A stretch of 57,833 nucleotides of DNA. Origin: Lachnospiraceae bacterium. GTDB lineage: Bacteria; Bacillota; Clostridia; Lachnospirales; Lachnospiraceae. How positions within the stretch are numbered: the first letter of the stretch is position 1; each line of letters starts with the position of its first letter. The position numbers and the translations under genes were made by a program. Positions 34,145 through 42,723 of this stretch are shown in pieces. Below the pieces are notes generated by a model, which saw nothing but the letters and a program-made list of their open reading frames with translations, searched no databases and was not told the origin of the DNA. The DNA lies in NCBI GenBank assembly GCA_017624235.1, contig JAGANL010000020.1:1-57833 (forward strand). The letters run 5' to 3'.

Positions 34145-35062
34145 ATGGACGCAATACAGAAGCAATTATTGGAAGAGGTCGCCGGCATTCATGAGATACC
34201 GCAGGGTGCATATAATCTGCGGGTCAACGGCGAAGGAGCAGGCAGAAATACGACAGAGCATATTGATATCGTGACCAAGACGGACAAGCCGGGTATCGAT
34301 ATTCATATCAGGCCGGGCACCAAAAATGAAAGTGTGCATATTCCGGTTCTGTTAAGCCAGAGCGGGCTGGATGATCTGGTTTACAATGACTTTTATATCG
34401 GAGAGGATGCGGATGTGACAATCGTGGCAGGCTGCGGTATCCATAATGCAGGCAGCGAGCGGACGAAACATGACGGAATCCATACCTTTTATCTGGAAAA
34501 AGGTGCAAGGGTCAAGTATATTGAGAAGCATTACGGAAGCGGAGACGGAAACGGAGAGCGCGTAATGAATCCACAGACCATTGTGCACATGGAAAAGGAC
34601 AGCTACATGGAGATGGATACGGCTCAGATTAAAGGAGTGGACTCGACAGACCGTCTCACGAAGGCTGATCTTGCGGATGGCGCAACTCTGGTCATCCATG
34701 AGAAGATTATGACGCATGGAAAACAGTATGCCAAAACCGATTTTGAGGTGGATTTGAACGGAGAGAACTGCGGAGCGAATGTGATTTCCCGTTCGGTGGC
34801 AAAAGAGGATTCCAGACAGGTATTTTTATCCAAAATCAATGGTAATAATAAATGTATGGGACATTCCGAGTGCGATGCGATTCTGATGGACAACGGCAGT
34901 GTCAGTGCAATTCCGGAGATTACGGCAAATCATCTGGAGGCCAGTCTCATTCATGAGGCGGCAATCGGAAAGATTGCAGGAGAGCAGATTATCAAGCTGA
35001 TGACGCTCGGACTGACAGAGGCAGAAGCAGAGGCGCAGATTGTCAACGGATTCTTAAAATAG
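34145..35062 (+). CDS. sufB: Fe-S cluster scaffold, SufB/SufD-family protein
   Basis: This is the scaffold partner of the adjacent SufC-like ATPase. The C-terminal beta-helix core is recognisable (HEKIMTHGKQYAKTDFEVDLNGENCGANVISRSVAKEDSRQ, CMGHSECDAILMDNGSVSAIPEITANHLEASLIHEAAIGKI). The end, LMTLGLTEAEAEAQIVNGFL, is the conserved SufB/D tail. At 305 aa it is short compared with SufB (about 470), lacking most of the N-terminal region, as in two-gene systems. It likely forms a homodimer with two ATPases. It abuts the ATPase gene with no gap. Confidence 0.85.
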   Translation: MDAIQKQLLEEVAGIHEIPQGAYNLRVNGEGAGRNTTEHIDIVTKTDKPGIDIHIRPGTKNESVHIPVLLSQSGLDDLVYNDFYIGEDADVTIVAGCGIHNAGSERTKHDGIHTFYLEKGARVKYIEKHYGSGDGNGERVMNPQTIVHMEKDSYMEMDTAQIKGVDSTDRLTKADLADGATLVIHEKIMTHGKQYAKTDFEVDLNGENCGANVISRSVAKEDSRQVFLSKINGNNKCMGHSECDAILMDNGSVSAIPEITANHLEASLIHEAAIGKIAGEQIIKLMTLGLTEAEAEAQIVNGFLK

Positions 35063-35102
35063 AAATAGCGAAAATATTTTGAAACAGAAAAGGAGACGGG
35101 GT

Positions 35103-36026
35103 ATGGGAAAACGGTTGTTGGATTGTATGGCATCGGATTTTCGGACGATGGGAAAAGAGGAATTATTGGCTGCGATTGCAGGCAGTGAGGGCAGAGTGCT
35201 TTTGTGTGAGACGATTGGAGCCGTCATGCCGCTTTTGGGTGATGTGACCAATGCAGAGCTGGCAGCGTCTATGGGTGCGGATTTTCTGCTGCTAAACTTA
35301 TTTGATGTGCAGAATCCGGTCATTTATGGATTGCCCAAAACGGAGCCTGATCAGCTGGTGCAGGAAATCAAGCGCCTGACCGGAAGACCGGTAGGAATCA
35401 ATCTGGAGCCGGCGGTATTGAATGAGCAGAACGGGGAAACGCCGGTCTGGGCGTTGACGGAAGGAAGACGCGCAACTTTGGAAAACGGCAAAAAAGCCTG
35501 CGAAATGGGTGTGGATATGATTGTCCTGACGGGAAATCCCGGAGTGGGAGTCGAGAACCGTGCCATTGTCGAGACATTAAAGCGATATAAGAAGGAACTG
35601 GGTGACCGTCTGATTCTGGCGGCAGGAAAAATGCATGCTTCCGGGGTACTGGGAGAGGGCGGCAGGAATATTTTATCCAAAGAGGATATCCGGGAATTTG
35701 TGGAGGCAGGAGCGGATGTGATCCTTATGCCTGCACCGGGCAGTGTACCGGGACTTACGATGGAGGATGTCCGGGAGCTGGTAGAATACGCACATGAGCT
35801 GGGAGCGCTGACCATTACTTCCATAGGCACATCACAGGAGGGCGCGGACCAGGAGACTATCCGCCAGATGGCACTGATGTGTAAGATGACCGGAACCGAT
35901 ATGCACCATCTGGGGGATTCCGGTTATACGGGGATTGCATTACCGGAAAATATTATGGCATATTCCATTGCGGTACGAGGGGTGAGACATACCTACCGCA
36001 GGATGGCGGCATCGGTGGAACGGTAA
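35103..36026 (+). CDS. TIM-barrel-like protein of the DUF7916 type
   Basis: A 307-aa cytoplasmic protein of uncertain activity. The repeated strand-helix pattern (LLCETIGAVMPLLGDVTNAELAASMGADFLLLNLFDV, PVGINLEPAV, VDMIVLTGNPGVGVENRAIVETLKRYK, EAGADVILMPAPGSVPGLTMEDV) indicates a barrel. It resembles proteins often annotated as haloacid-dehalogenase-like or PEP-phosphonomutase-like that accompany PTS genes. Here no PTS gene is adjacent. A start at 35103 follows AAAAGGAGACGGGG; a TTG at 35079 is less likely. It is 40 bases after the SUF scaffold gene and may share its transcript. Confidence 0.7.
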   Translation: MGKRLLDCMASDFRTMGKEELLAAIAGSEGRVLLCETIGAVMPLLGDVTNAELAASMGADFLLLNLFDVQNPVIYGLPKTEPDQLVQEIKRLTGRPVGINLEPAVLNEQNGETPVWALTEGRRATLENGKKACEMGVDMIVLTGNPGVGVENRAIVETLKRYKKELGDRLILAAGKMHASGVLGEGGRNILSKEDIREFVEAGADVILMPAPGSVPGLTMEDVRELVEYAHELGALTITSIGTSQEGADQETIRQMALMCKMTGTDMHHLGDSGYTGIALPENIMAYSIAVRGVRHTYRRMAASVER

Positions 36027-36059
36027 TAAAATAGTTCGTATAGGAAGGAGGCAGGGATT

Positions 36060-37754
36060 ATGGCAAGGACGGTAGCGATTGGAATACAGGATTTTGGTGA
36101 TTTGATTCGAAAAAAGTACTTTTATATTGATAAAACGGATTTCCTTCGGGAATGGTGGGAAAGCGGAGACAGCGTTACACTGATTACCCGTCCGCGCCGT
36201 TTCGGCAAGACATTGAATATGAGCATGACGGAGTACTTTTTTTCTGTGAATCATGCAGGAGAAGGCAGCCTGTTTGAGGGCCTTTCTATTTGGAACGATG
36301 TAAATTATCGGGAGCTTCAGGGAACTTATCCGGTAATCAGCCTGTCCTTTGCGAATATAAAGGAGAAGGAGTACAAAACCACCCGGAAGAAAATCTGTCA
36401 GTTGATTACCAATTTATATACGGAGCATTCTTTCCTGTTAGACAGTGGTTTGCTGCATGAAGCGGATATTTCCTTTTTCAAACGTGTTTCTGAAAATATG
36501 GATGACAGTGATGCAACTCTGGCTATATATCAGCTATCGAATTATCTTTACCGTTACTATGGGAAAAAGGTTATTATACTTCTGGATGAATACGATACTC
36601 CTATGCAGGAAGCTTTTGTAGACGGATATTGGGAAGAACTGGTTGGTTTCACCAGAAGCCTGTTCAATTCTACCTTTAAGACAAATCCGTGGTTAGAGCG
36701 TGCCATCATGACAGGAATTACAAGGGTTAGTAAAGAGTCAATTTTTTCAGATTTAAATAATCTTGAGGTAGTAACTACTACCTCGGATAAATATGCTGTC
36801 TCTTTTGGATTTACGGAGGAAGAGGTATTTGCCGCATTAGAGGAATGCGGTATGTCACAGGAAAAGGAAAAGGTCAAGGAGTGGTATGACGGCTTTATTT
36901 TTGGGGAGCATGAAGACATCTATAATCCATGGTCTATCTTAAACTTCCTTGATAAGAAAGTATTCAAAACCTACTGGGCCAACACCAGTTCCAATAGTCT
37001 GGTGGGAAAGCTTTTAAGGGAAGGAAACCGTAAGATCAAGGAGCGGTTTGAGGTATTGCTGCGGGGTGAATCAATCCGGTCAGCCATTGATGAACAGATT
37101 GTATACAATCAGCTGGATGGAAATGAGCGGGCGGTGTGGAGTCTGTTGTTAGCCAGCGGCTATTTGAAAGTACTTTCTTATGAAAGCTATCTGGATATTT
37201 CTGAAGGAACACAACCTAAATATGAGCTTGCACTTACGAATCTGGAAGTGAAGCTGATGTTCCAGAATATGATCCATGACTGGTTTACAGAAGCGGAAGC
37301 CGATTACAATGATTTCATACAGGCATTGCTGCTCGGTGACAAAAAAGCAATGAATGGCTATATAAATCGTGTCGCGTTAAGTATGTTCAGCTATTTTGAC
37401 ACAGGAAACAAACCTTCTGAGGAGGAGCCGGAGCGCTTTTATCATGGCTTTGTATTGGGACTAGTCGTGGAACTGAAGGATCGATATGTCATTACCTCGA
37501 ATCGGGAAAGCGGTTTTGGCAGATATGATGTGATGCTGGAGCCAAAAAATCCGAAAGAGGATGATGCGATTATTCTGGAATTTAAAGTGCACGACCCGGA
37601 GGATGAGGAAACGCTCATGGACACTGTACAGGAGGCGCAAAGGCAGATAGAGCAGAAGCAGTATGCGGCGCAGCTTGTGTCACGAGGGATCCCGAGAGAG
37701 CATATCCGCAGTTACGGATTTGCTTTTCAGGGGAAAAAAGTGCTGATAGGGTAA
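36060..37754 (+). CDS. AAA-ATPase-like / PD-(D/E)XK nuclease-like protein
   Basis: The architecture is AAA-ATPase_like (PF09820-type, about residues 5-290) plus a C-terminal PDDEXK_9-type domain (about 440-560). Landmarks are YFYIDKTDFLREWW, TRPRRFGKTLNMSM (P-loop variant with a GKT core), IILLDEYDTPM (Walker B region) and, in the nuclease-like part, GRYDVML...DDAIILEFKV with the D, E and K residues in place. Such proteins occur in many copies per genome in Lachnospiraceae and Bacteroidetes, and their role is unproven; mobile or defence roles have been proposed. The ATG has GGAAGGAGG upstream. A palindromic element follows within 7 bases. Confidence 0.8.
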   Translation: MARTVAIGIQDFGDLIRKKYFYIDKTDFLREWWESGDSVTLITRPRRFGKTLNMSMTEYFFSVNHAGEGSLFEGLSIWNDVNYRELQGTYPVISLSFANIKEKEYKTTRKKICQLITNLYTEHSFLLDSGLLHEADISFFKRVSENMDDSDATLAIYQLSNYLYRYYGKKVIILLDEYDTPMQEAFVDGYWEELVGFTRSLFNSTFKTNPWLERAIMTGITRVSKESIFSDLNNLEVVTTTSDKYAVSFGFTEEEVFAALEECGMSQEKEKVKEWYDGFIFGEHEDIYNPWSILNFLDKKVFKTYWANTSSNSLVGKLLREGNRKIKERFEVLLRGESIRSAIDEQIVYNQLDGNERAVWSLLLASGYLKVLSYESYLDISEGTQPKYELALTNLEVKLMFQNMIHDWFTEAEADYNDFIQALLLGDKKAMNGYINRVALSMFSYFDTGNKPSEEEPERFYHGFVLGLVVELKDRYVITSNRESGFGRYDVMLEPKNPKEDDAIILEFKVHDPEDEETLMDTVQEAQRQIEQKQYAAQLVSRGIPREHIRSYGFAFQGKKVLIG

Positions 37755-37760
37755 ATGCAA

Positions 37761-38044
37761 CAGTTCAGCCCATACCAGTCTCAATCCTCCCCGGCTTTGC
37801 TGCAAGGAAAATTTTGAGACAACATTCGGACTGGAGTTTTCTAAATGGAGCCGGAAGGCATTTACAGCCGTTTGGGGCGGATTCCATGTGCATCCCTGCA
37901 CAGGGAATCCTAAAATCGGCATCCGTGCCGATTTTCCCCTGGGTTCTGAGTGCTCCATTAAGAAAACGCGCAGTCCTGCTGTATGGCTCAAGATTCTCCT
38001 TGCAGCAAAGCCGGGGAGGATTGAGACCGGTATGGGCTGCACTG
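37761..38044. repeat. Large palindromic element, copy 2 (inverted relative to copy 1)
   Basis: Arms 37761-37820 and 37986-38044 are reverse complements with a few mismatches. Positions 37911-37985 match the core of copy 1 (7726-7800) on the opposite strand in about 71 of 75 bases. The outer arms differ in sequence from those of copy 1, yet pair within this copy. The second central helix has also changed: GGATTCC/GGAATCC here, ACGTCA/TGACG in copy 1. The element fills most of the 390-base gap between the AAA-like gene and tRNA-Gly. The remainder (38045-38144) is AT-rich and likely holds the tRNA promoter. Confidence 0.85.
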
Positions 38045-38144
38045 TGCAAAAAAATGTAAAAAATTAAAAAAAGTACTTGCATATGTGAAAAATATATGGT
38101 AATATATCAACTGTTGAGCCGCTCAGTTAGGCGGTGAGCAGTTT

Positions 38145-38215
38145 GCGGGTGTAGTTCAATGGTAGAACACTAGCCTTCCAAGCTAGATACGTGGGTTCGA
38201 TTCCCATCACCCGCT
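38145..38215 (+). tRNA. tRNA-Gly (TCC)
   Basis: Acceptor arms GCGGGTG and CACCCGC pair over 7 bp, with discriminator T. The anticodon loop CTTCCAA sits on a CTAGC/GCTAG stem, and the T arm is GTGGG-TTCGATT-CCCAT. CCA is not encoded. Length is 71 nt. Confidence 0.95.
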
Positions 38216-38308
38216 CTCCTGTACAAGATGCGTGTCCGGTTTGTGTGCTACGCGCACGGCGTCGTAAGAAGGATAGTGCGGGGCATTGCTGAGTACAGTT
38301 AAATAGAT

Positions 38309-38381
38309 GCGATAGTGGCGTAGTTGGTAACGCGCGACCTTGCCAAGGTCGAGACCGCGGGTTCGAGCCCCGTCTATCGCT
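38309..38381 (+). tRNA. tRNA-Gly (GCC)
   Basis: Acceptor arms GCGATAG and CTATCGC pair perfectly, with discriminator T. The anticodon loop TTGCCAA gives GCC, and the T arm is GCGGG-TTCGAGC-CCCGT. CCA is not encoded. It borders the accessory region, but no integrase or duplicated 3' end was found. Confidence 0.94.
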
Positions 38382-38387
38382 CTCTGA

Positions 38388-38415
38388 AACCTCTAGTGGA
38401 AACTGGAGGTTTTTT
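38388..38415 (+). terminator. Terminator after the tRNA-Gly pair
   Basis: AACCTCTAG (38388-38396) pairs with CTGGAGGTT (38403-38411, one G-T pair), followed by a T run to 38415. Confidence 0.85.
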
Positions 38416-38424
38416 GTTTATGAA

Positions 38425-38490
38425 CCATCTTATCATTTTGTTGGGACTGTTCAGCATACCAAGGAAGAGATTGAGAGGGTACAATACTAA
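38425..38490 (+). pseudogene. Possible 3' remnant of a deleted gene
   Basis: One frame reads PSYHFVGTVQHTKEEIERVQ then Tyr and stop, which looks like the C-terminal end of an enzyme, with no start or body. A terminator follows at 38522. It may mark what was deleted when the accessory region was acquired. The fragment is too short to be sure. Confidence 0.3.
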
Positions 38491-38521
38491 AATGAAGTTG
38501 TAGTTTAAAAAACATATGAAT

Positions 38522-38552
38522 AATCCCTGGCGCATTGTGCCGGGGATTTTTT
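38522..38552 (+). terminator. Terminator before the defence-like operon
   Basis: AATCCC and GGGGATT arms with inner GGC/GCC pairing are followed by six T. It would insulate the downstream operon from tRNA readthrough. Confidence 0.75.
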
Positions 38553-38608
38553 AGTTAAATATTACAATTATTAGAATCAACAATTAGAGTGCTATTCGTC
38601 AGGTCAAA

Positions 38609-38627
38609 GTACCTTAAAGATGAGTAA
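38609..38627 (+). promoter_or_regulatory. Operator-like site B upstream of the defence-like operon
   Basis: GTACCTTAAAGATGAGTAA lies just upstream of the -35. It matches site C (49572-49590) before the XRE gene in 15 of 19 positions and site A (49624-49642) in 14 of 19. Confidence 0.6.
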
Positions 38628-38633
38628 AATGTG

Positions 38634-38662
38634 TTGACATAAAACTGACAGATATATATAAT
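38634..38662 (+). promoter_or_regulatory. Consensus sigma-A promoter of the defence-like operon
   Basis: TTGACA (38634-38639), a 17-base spacer and TATAAT (38657-38662) form a perfect consensus. Such a strong promoter in front of a likely toxic operon implies tight repression, consistent with the operator-like sites on both sides. Confidence 0.9.
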
Positions 38663-38663
38663 T

Positions 38664-38682
38664 TTAGTCAAATAATGACTAA
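38664..38682 (+). promoter_or_regulatory. Operator-like site D over the start site
   Basis: TTAGTCA-AATAA-TGACTAA is a perfect dyad placed directly after the -10, over the expected start site. It matches site A before the XRE gene in 15 of 19 positions. Sites B and D are centred 55 bases apart. Confidence 0.75.
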
Positions 38683-38702
38683 AATTATGGTGGAGGTAGA
38701 TG

Positions 38703-40697
38703 ATGGGTTACACAATGTTGCAAAACTCGGTGGGTAAGAAAAGATACAGCCAATTTAGTCTTGAAGAAGCTGCGTTGACATTTATTAGAGAGAACTGTGA
38801 AGGCTTACGTTTTGACCAGAGTATGGAATCAAAAGAAAATTTTGAAAAAAGAATTTTCTTAGGAACCAGCTTGAAAGAAAACGAGATTCCATACAATATG
38901 CAGATGGATATAGACAGGCTATGTTTGGAGAATGCTGTTGATAGATTTTTGAAATCCGGAAAAAAGGAGGATGCCTTTGATGTATACTTCTGCTATCTGG
39001 AGATGTTTATTGGCGAATATGAAAAAATAAGGCGAATGATTGAACTGCTTTCCGAGTTTGAGGCGAATGGCAGTAGACTTCTGATGAAGCATCGGGATCA
39101 TTATTCTCACTCTGTATATGTTTTTGTACTTGGTCTTGCTATTTATCAATCGAATTCTATTTATCGGGCCCAATATGATGAATATTATGGGCTGACAGAT
39201 AGTCATGAGGCCGCATATCATTATTTGCAGTATTGGGGACTTACTGCTCTTTTCCATGATATCGGATATCCATTTGAATTACCCTTTGAGCAGGTCATTT
39301 CTTATTTTGAGGTGGGCGGGGATAAAAGAGAAAATGGCCCGTTTGTGGCATATCATGATTTGGGAGTATTTCTTACTCTTGATGATGCGGTAAAAGAATC
39401 CTTGAAAAAGATTTACCCTTCACAGGAATTTTCCACCATAAATGAGGTATTTACATATGCTTTGACAAATAAGCTGGGAACTTGTTATACATATACCAGG
39501 GAGCAGATGCAGAAGGACCTGATTGAGAAACCGACACGGCCTGATAAGTATAATTATTTTATGGATCATGCTTATTTTAGTGCGATCATTTTGTTTCGGA
39601 AGCTTTTTGGTGAAATGGGATGTGAAGTCAGAGCAGAGTATCTTGATGCGCTTACTGCGATTTTGATGCATAACAGTCTATATAAATTCTGTATAGCGCA
39701 TTATAAAAGTGATAATAATATTCCGTTTCAAGCAAAATTGCATCCGTTGGCATATATGCTTATGCTGTGTGACGAACTTCAATGTTGGGATCGTACTTCG
39801 TATGGAAGAAATTCCAAAAAAGAGCTTCATCCAATGGGGTGCAGCTTTGATTTGTCAGGAAATGCCATAAGGGCAACATATCTTTTTGATGAAAAGGAAA
39901 TCGGAAAGATTAACAGATTTAAAGATGATTATATAGAATGGCTGAAAAAGTGTCAGGGGAAAGCACCGGAACTAAAGGCATATTCGGGAATGTATCTGAA
40001 AAATGACGATGGTATTTCGTGCTTTCAGGCAGATATTGAAAGAATCGTCGATCTGAGCAGCATAAAGCTTGGAGTTGGGACGGGCCTGGCTCCGAATATG
40101 CATGTAAAAAATAAAAGCTATTTATCTGACAGTAATTTCATGAATTTATATAACTTTGCCGTGGTTTTAAATGGAAGATGGAATAATGCTGAATGGAAAA
40201 AGGCAAAAATGTCCGGACAGGAAGAAAAATTCCTTGCGGATGAAAAAGTAAAGCGAAATTTCTCGGATTCGTTTAAAAAGCTGTCGCTGGAATATAAGCT
40301 TTCCAATATAAATCAAGCGAAAGCATTTGCACATTATATGAATGCGATTGGGTGTTTCTATACAGATAAGGCTGTTGATTTTGAGATGGTGGAGGGATTT
40401 CAAACAGATGAGCTTGTGAGGATAGGAATTCTGGAACATCAGAGATGGCTGCAGGAACACTATGATATGGGGTGGGAATATGGAACTCCGACAAAAGTAG
40501 ACAGGGATCTTTTGAGACAGCATAAGGACCTGATTCCGGATTTTACAGCAGGCCAGACAGAAGTTTCAGATGAGCAGGCAAAGGCAAACTATGAGCGCCT
40601 GGACAAGGCAGAGCAGGATAAGGATACAGAACCCATGGAGTGTATGCTGGCAATGCTCAGGATGTTTGATGGGTTGAGAATTTACAGATTAAAATAG
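38703..40697 (+). CDS. HD-domain phosphohydrolase-like protein with C-terminal RyR domain
   Basis: First gene of a four-gene operon. An HD-type metal-dependent phosphohydrolase region lies at about residues 125-200, with HRDHYSHSVYVF and LTALFHDIGYP (His185-Asp186). The C-terminus (about 570-664) matches the ryanodine-receptor RyR repeat: LEHQRWLQEHYDMGWEYG followed by LIPDF and a YERLDKAEQDKD-type end. No membrane segment is seen. HD enzymes often cleave nucleotides or cyclic nucleotides, and RyR domains may bind a small ligand, so this could be a signal-degrading or effector protein. The ATG at 38703 is six bases after GGAGG; the ATG at 38700 is also possible. Codon use is AT-rich. I do not recognise the whole protein. 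Confidence 0.75.
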   Translation: MGYTMLQNSVGKKRYSQFSLEEAALTFIRENCEGLRFDQSMESKENFEKRIFLGTSLKENEIPYNMQMDIDRLCLENAVDRFLKSGKKEDAFDVYFCYLEMFIGEYEKIRRMIELLSEFEANGSRLLMKHRDHYSHSVYVFVLGLAIYQSNSIYRAQYDEYYGLTDSHEAAYHYLQYWGLTALFHDIGYPFELPFEQVISYFEVGGDKRENGPFVAYHDLGVFLTLDDAVKESLKKIYPSQEFSTINEVFTYALTNKLGTCYTYTREQMQKDLIEKPTRPDKYNYFMDHAYFSAIILFRKLFGEMGCEVRAEYLDALTAILMHNSLYKFCIAHYKSDNNIPFQAKLHPLAYMLMLCDELQCWDRTSYGRNSKKELHPMGCSFDLSGNAIRATYLFDEKEIGKINRFKDDYIEWLKKCQGKAPELKAYSGMYLKNDDGISCFQADIERIVDLSSIKLGVGTGLAPNMHVKNKSYLSDSNFMNLYNFAVVLNGRWNNAEWKKAKMSGQEEKFLADEKVKRNFSDSFKKLSLEYKLSNINQAKAFAHYMNAIGCFYTDKAVDFEMVEGFQTDELVRIGILEHQRWLQEHYDMGWEYGTPTKVDRDLLRQHKDLIPDFTAGQTEVSDEQAKANYERLDKAEQDKDTEPMECMLAMLRMFDGLRIYRLK

Positions 40698-40706
40698 GAG
40701 CATACT

Positions 40707-42710
40707 ATGAATACAAATGCAAAAGAGGAAAGAAAAAGGGATGCCCAGACAGGTCATATAAAAGAACTGAAGGATAAAGGATATATTTGCGACAGAAAAA
40801 GCAAAAAGGATTATGTTTTTATTAGTTATAGTAGTTTAAATTGGAAAGAAGTATTGCATGACATTGTTTATACAACATGTAAGAAGTACGGACTTCGAGT
40901 GTATTTTGATACTAAATTTGATGAGGGTTCCGATTCTTGGATTACACAATTTATGGATAATATGAAGAGTGATTATTGCAAAGCAGTATTAGCGTTTTTT
41001 AGCCCGGAGTATGATTCCAGTTATGCAACTCTTATGGAGTTAATGGCAAGCCAAAGCACTAAGTGTGGTAATGTGATAGTCTTGCCTGTTATTCTTGGAA
41101 ATTCTGTCGTAGAAAGTATAGATAATACTGGTTTAGGCACATATAGATTTTCCGATAACTCTACAAATGATTTATGGGAAAAAGAAAAGGAACTTTTTGA
41201 TATATTCTTTAATCAGATGGTGGCATTTGGTAAATTCAGTAATATAGAACAAGCTAAGGCACTTTATCATGGATTATCCAAGAATTCTTCGAGTAGCGAA
41301 AAGGCATATTGGGAAGAATTGGAATTTGATGCATTACTTTCTAATGAATCATATTGGAAATCGCTCGGTATTTATACAGAAGAGGAGAAGAAAAAGCATT
41401 GGGAATCACTGGGAGAAGCGGATATAGGGAAAAAGAATGATGTATTTCTTACTAAAAAAGATAATTATCTGTTGATGCATCTGTTGAAAGATAAAATGGA
41501 TAAAAATAATATAGATGGCATTAATATGGATATCCCGGAAGCAATAAAGCAGAAACTGGAAAAGAGCTGTGGATCTGTTTTTGATAAGTTGCTAATTGAA
41601 CCAATGCCTGAATTGTCTGAACCAGTGGTTACAGTATGTAAGGAGTCATTTAAAACACAGGCATCAACAAAGGAAATTATTTCCCTAAAGGATTTTGTAA
41701 AAAAATATAATTCAAAAAGTTTCAAAGGAGCAGCATTAAAGACAATAAAATTAATAGGTAAAGGTGAGTTCGCAAAATATAGCAGCAAACAGGAGTATAA
41801 CTCGGCGTTTCATTTGGTATGGGACTTTGTAAGCCAGATGGTTGCGGAGAGGGGCATTCAATACATTGAAATGGTAAATAACTGTTCGGTAATGGATAAA
41901 AATCCTGTATTTATAACTGGGGATGAGTTGGCGCAGAGAAAAACGGAAGGATTAGAAAGCCGTTATAAGAAACTGGATGTGAATGGATTTGAAGATTATT
42001 ATATGTTGCGGAATTATGATCCATACAATTGGATTGCACTGGTTTTGAAGAAACGTATGACGGAATTGGGACTTCCATTGGAGGAGTTTTGCCTTGAGAT
42101 AGAAATGAGTTCAGATCAAGGCGTAGAAGTATTAAACGAAAATGATGCTAAGCTAAATGATCAACCAGAGGTTATCAGCAAAAATGATAATAGAACCAAT
42201 ATAGGAGGCATTTCCGGTCCGATTGGAATTAAAGGAAATACTCCGGGAACAACGGTAGAGATAGTAGAAGGAAAATACTCTCTGGTTGATTTTCTAAAAG
42301 AGTATAATAACAGAACATTTCAGTCAAAGTCCTGCAAGAGGATCAGCCTTATTGGAGTAGATGAATGTGAGAAATATTCGGCAAAGGGATATGAGACTGC
42401 TCGAAAACTGGTATTTGATTTTGCTATGAAACGTATTGATGAGAGCGGAATGGAATATATTCAAAGAGTAAATGGATATCATGGTGAAAAAGCAACAGTC
42501 AACCCTATTTTTATTACGGTTGAAGAACATAATGAACGTAAGGCAAGAAAAGAAAGTGTCTCCTATACCGTGGTTACGTCCAAGGCAGTGAGCGGTTATA
42601 GTATGTGTACTCATTATTCCGAATATGATTGGTTGAAAAATTCGCTTATAAAGCAGTTGAAAGCATTAGGGCTGCCAGTAGAAAAGTTTTATTTGGTATT
42701 AGAAAATTAA
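40707..42710 (+). CDS. TIR-domain protein with duplicated C-terminal module
   Basis: The N-terminal TIR-like domain (about residues 33-135) begins YVFISYSSLNWKEVL, continues with YGLRVYFDTKFDEGSDSWI, and has SPEYDSSYATLMELM, where the Glu could be the NADase catalytic residue. A middle region (about 150-310) is unrecognised. Two copies of a module of about 145 residues then follow (about 325-470 and 523-667). Each starts SLxDFxKxYNxxxF, contains a (P)xFIT..E...RK segment and ends GLPxExFxLxxE. A Gly/Pro linker with GISGPIGIKGNTPGT separates them. TIR proteins in bacterial immunity deplete NAD or make signals. It is 9 bases after the HD-RyR gene, so co-expressed. Confidence 0.75.
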   Translation: MNTNAKEERKRDAQTGHIKELKDKGYICDRKSKKDYVFISYSSLNWKEVLHDIVYTTCKKYGLRVYFDTKFDEGSDSWITQFMDNMKSDYCKAVLAFFSPEYDSSYATLMELMASQSTKCGNVIVLPVILGNSVVESIDNTGLGTYRFSDNSTNDLWEKEKELFDIFFNQMVAFGKFSNIEQAKALYHGLSKNSSSSEKAYWEELEFDALLSNESYWKSLGIYTEEEKKKHWESLGEADIGKKNDVFLTKKDNYLLMHLLKDKMDKNNIDGINMDIPEAIKQKLEKSCGSVFDKLLIEPMPELSEPVVTVCKESFKTQASTKEIISLKDFVKKYNSKSFKGAALKTIKLIGKGEFAKYSSKQEYNSAFHLVWDFVSQMVAERGIQYIEMVNNCSVMDKNPVFITGDELAQRKTEGLESRYKKLDVNGFEDYYMLRNYDPYNWIALVLKKRMTELGLPLEEFCLEIEMSSDQGVEVLNENDAKLNDQPEVISKNDNRTNIGGISGPIGIKGNTPGTTVEIVEGKYSLVDFLKEYNNRTFQSKSCKRISLIGVDECEKYSAKGYETARKLVFDFAMKRIDESGMEYIQRVNGYHGEKATVNPIFITVEEHNERKARKESVSYTVVTSKAVSGYSMCTHYSEYDWLKNSLIKQLKALGLPVEKFYLVLEN

Positions 42711-42723
42711 GGAAAACAAAGAA

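Noticed and set aside
37680-38082. Reading frames over the second palindromic element
   Set aside because: Same reason: mirrored translations of an inverted repeat, no ribosome binding sites, no known domain.
38145-38381. Prophage or integrative element attachment site at the tRNA-Gly genes
   Set aside because: No integrase, no phage genes and no repeated tRNA 3' end were found downstream to 52 kb.
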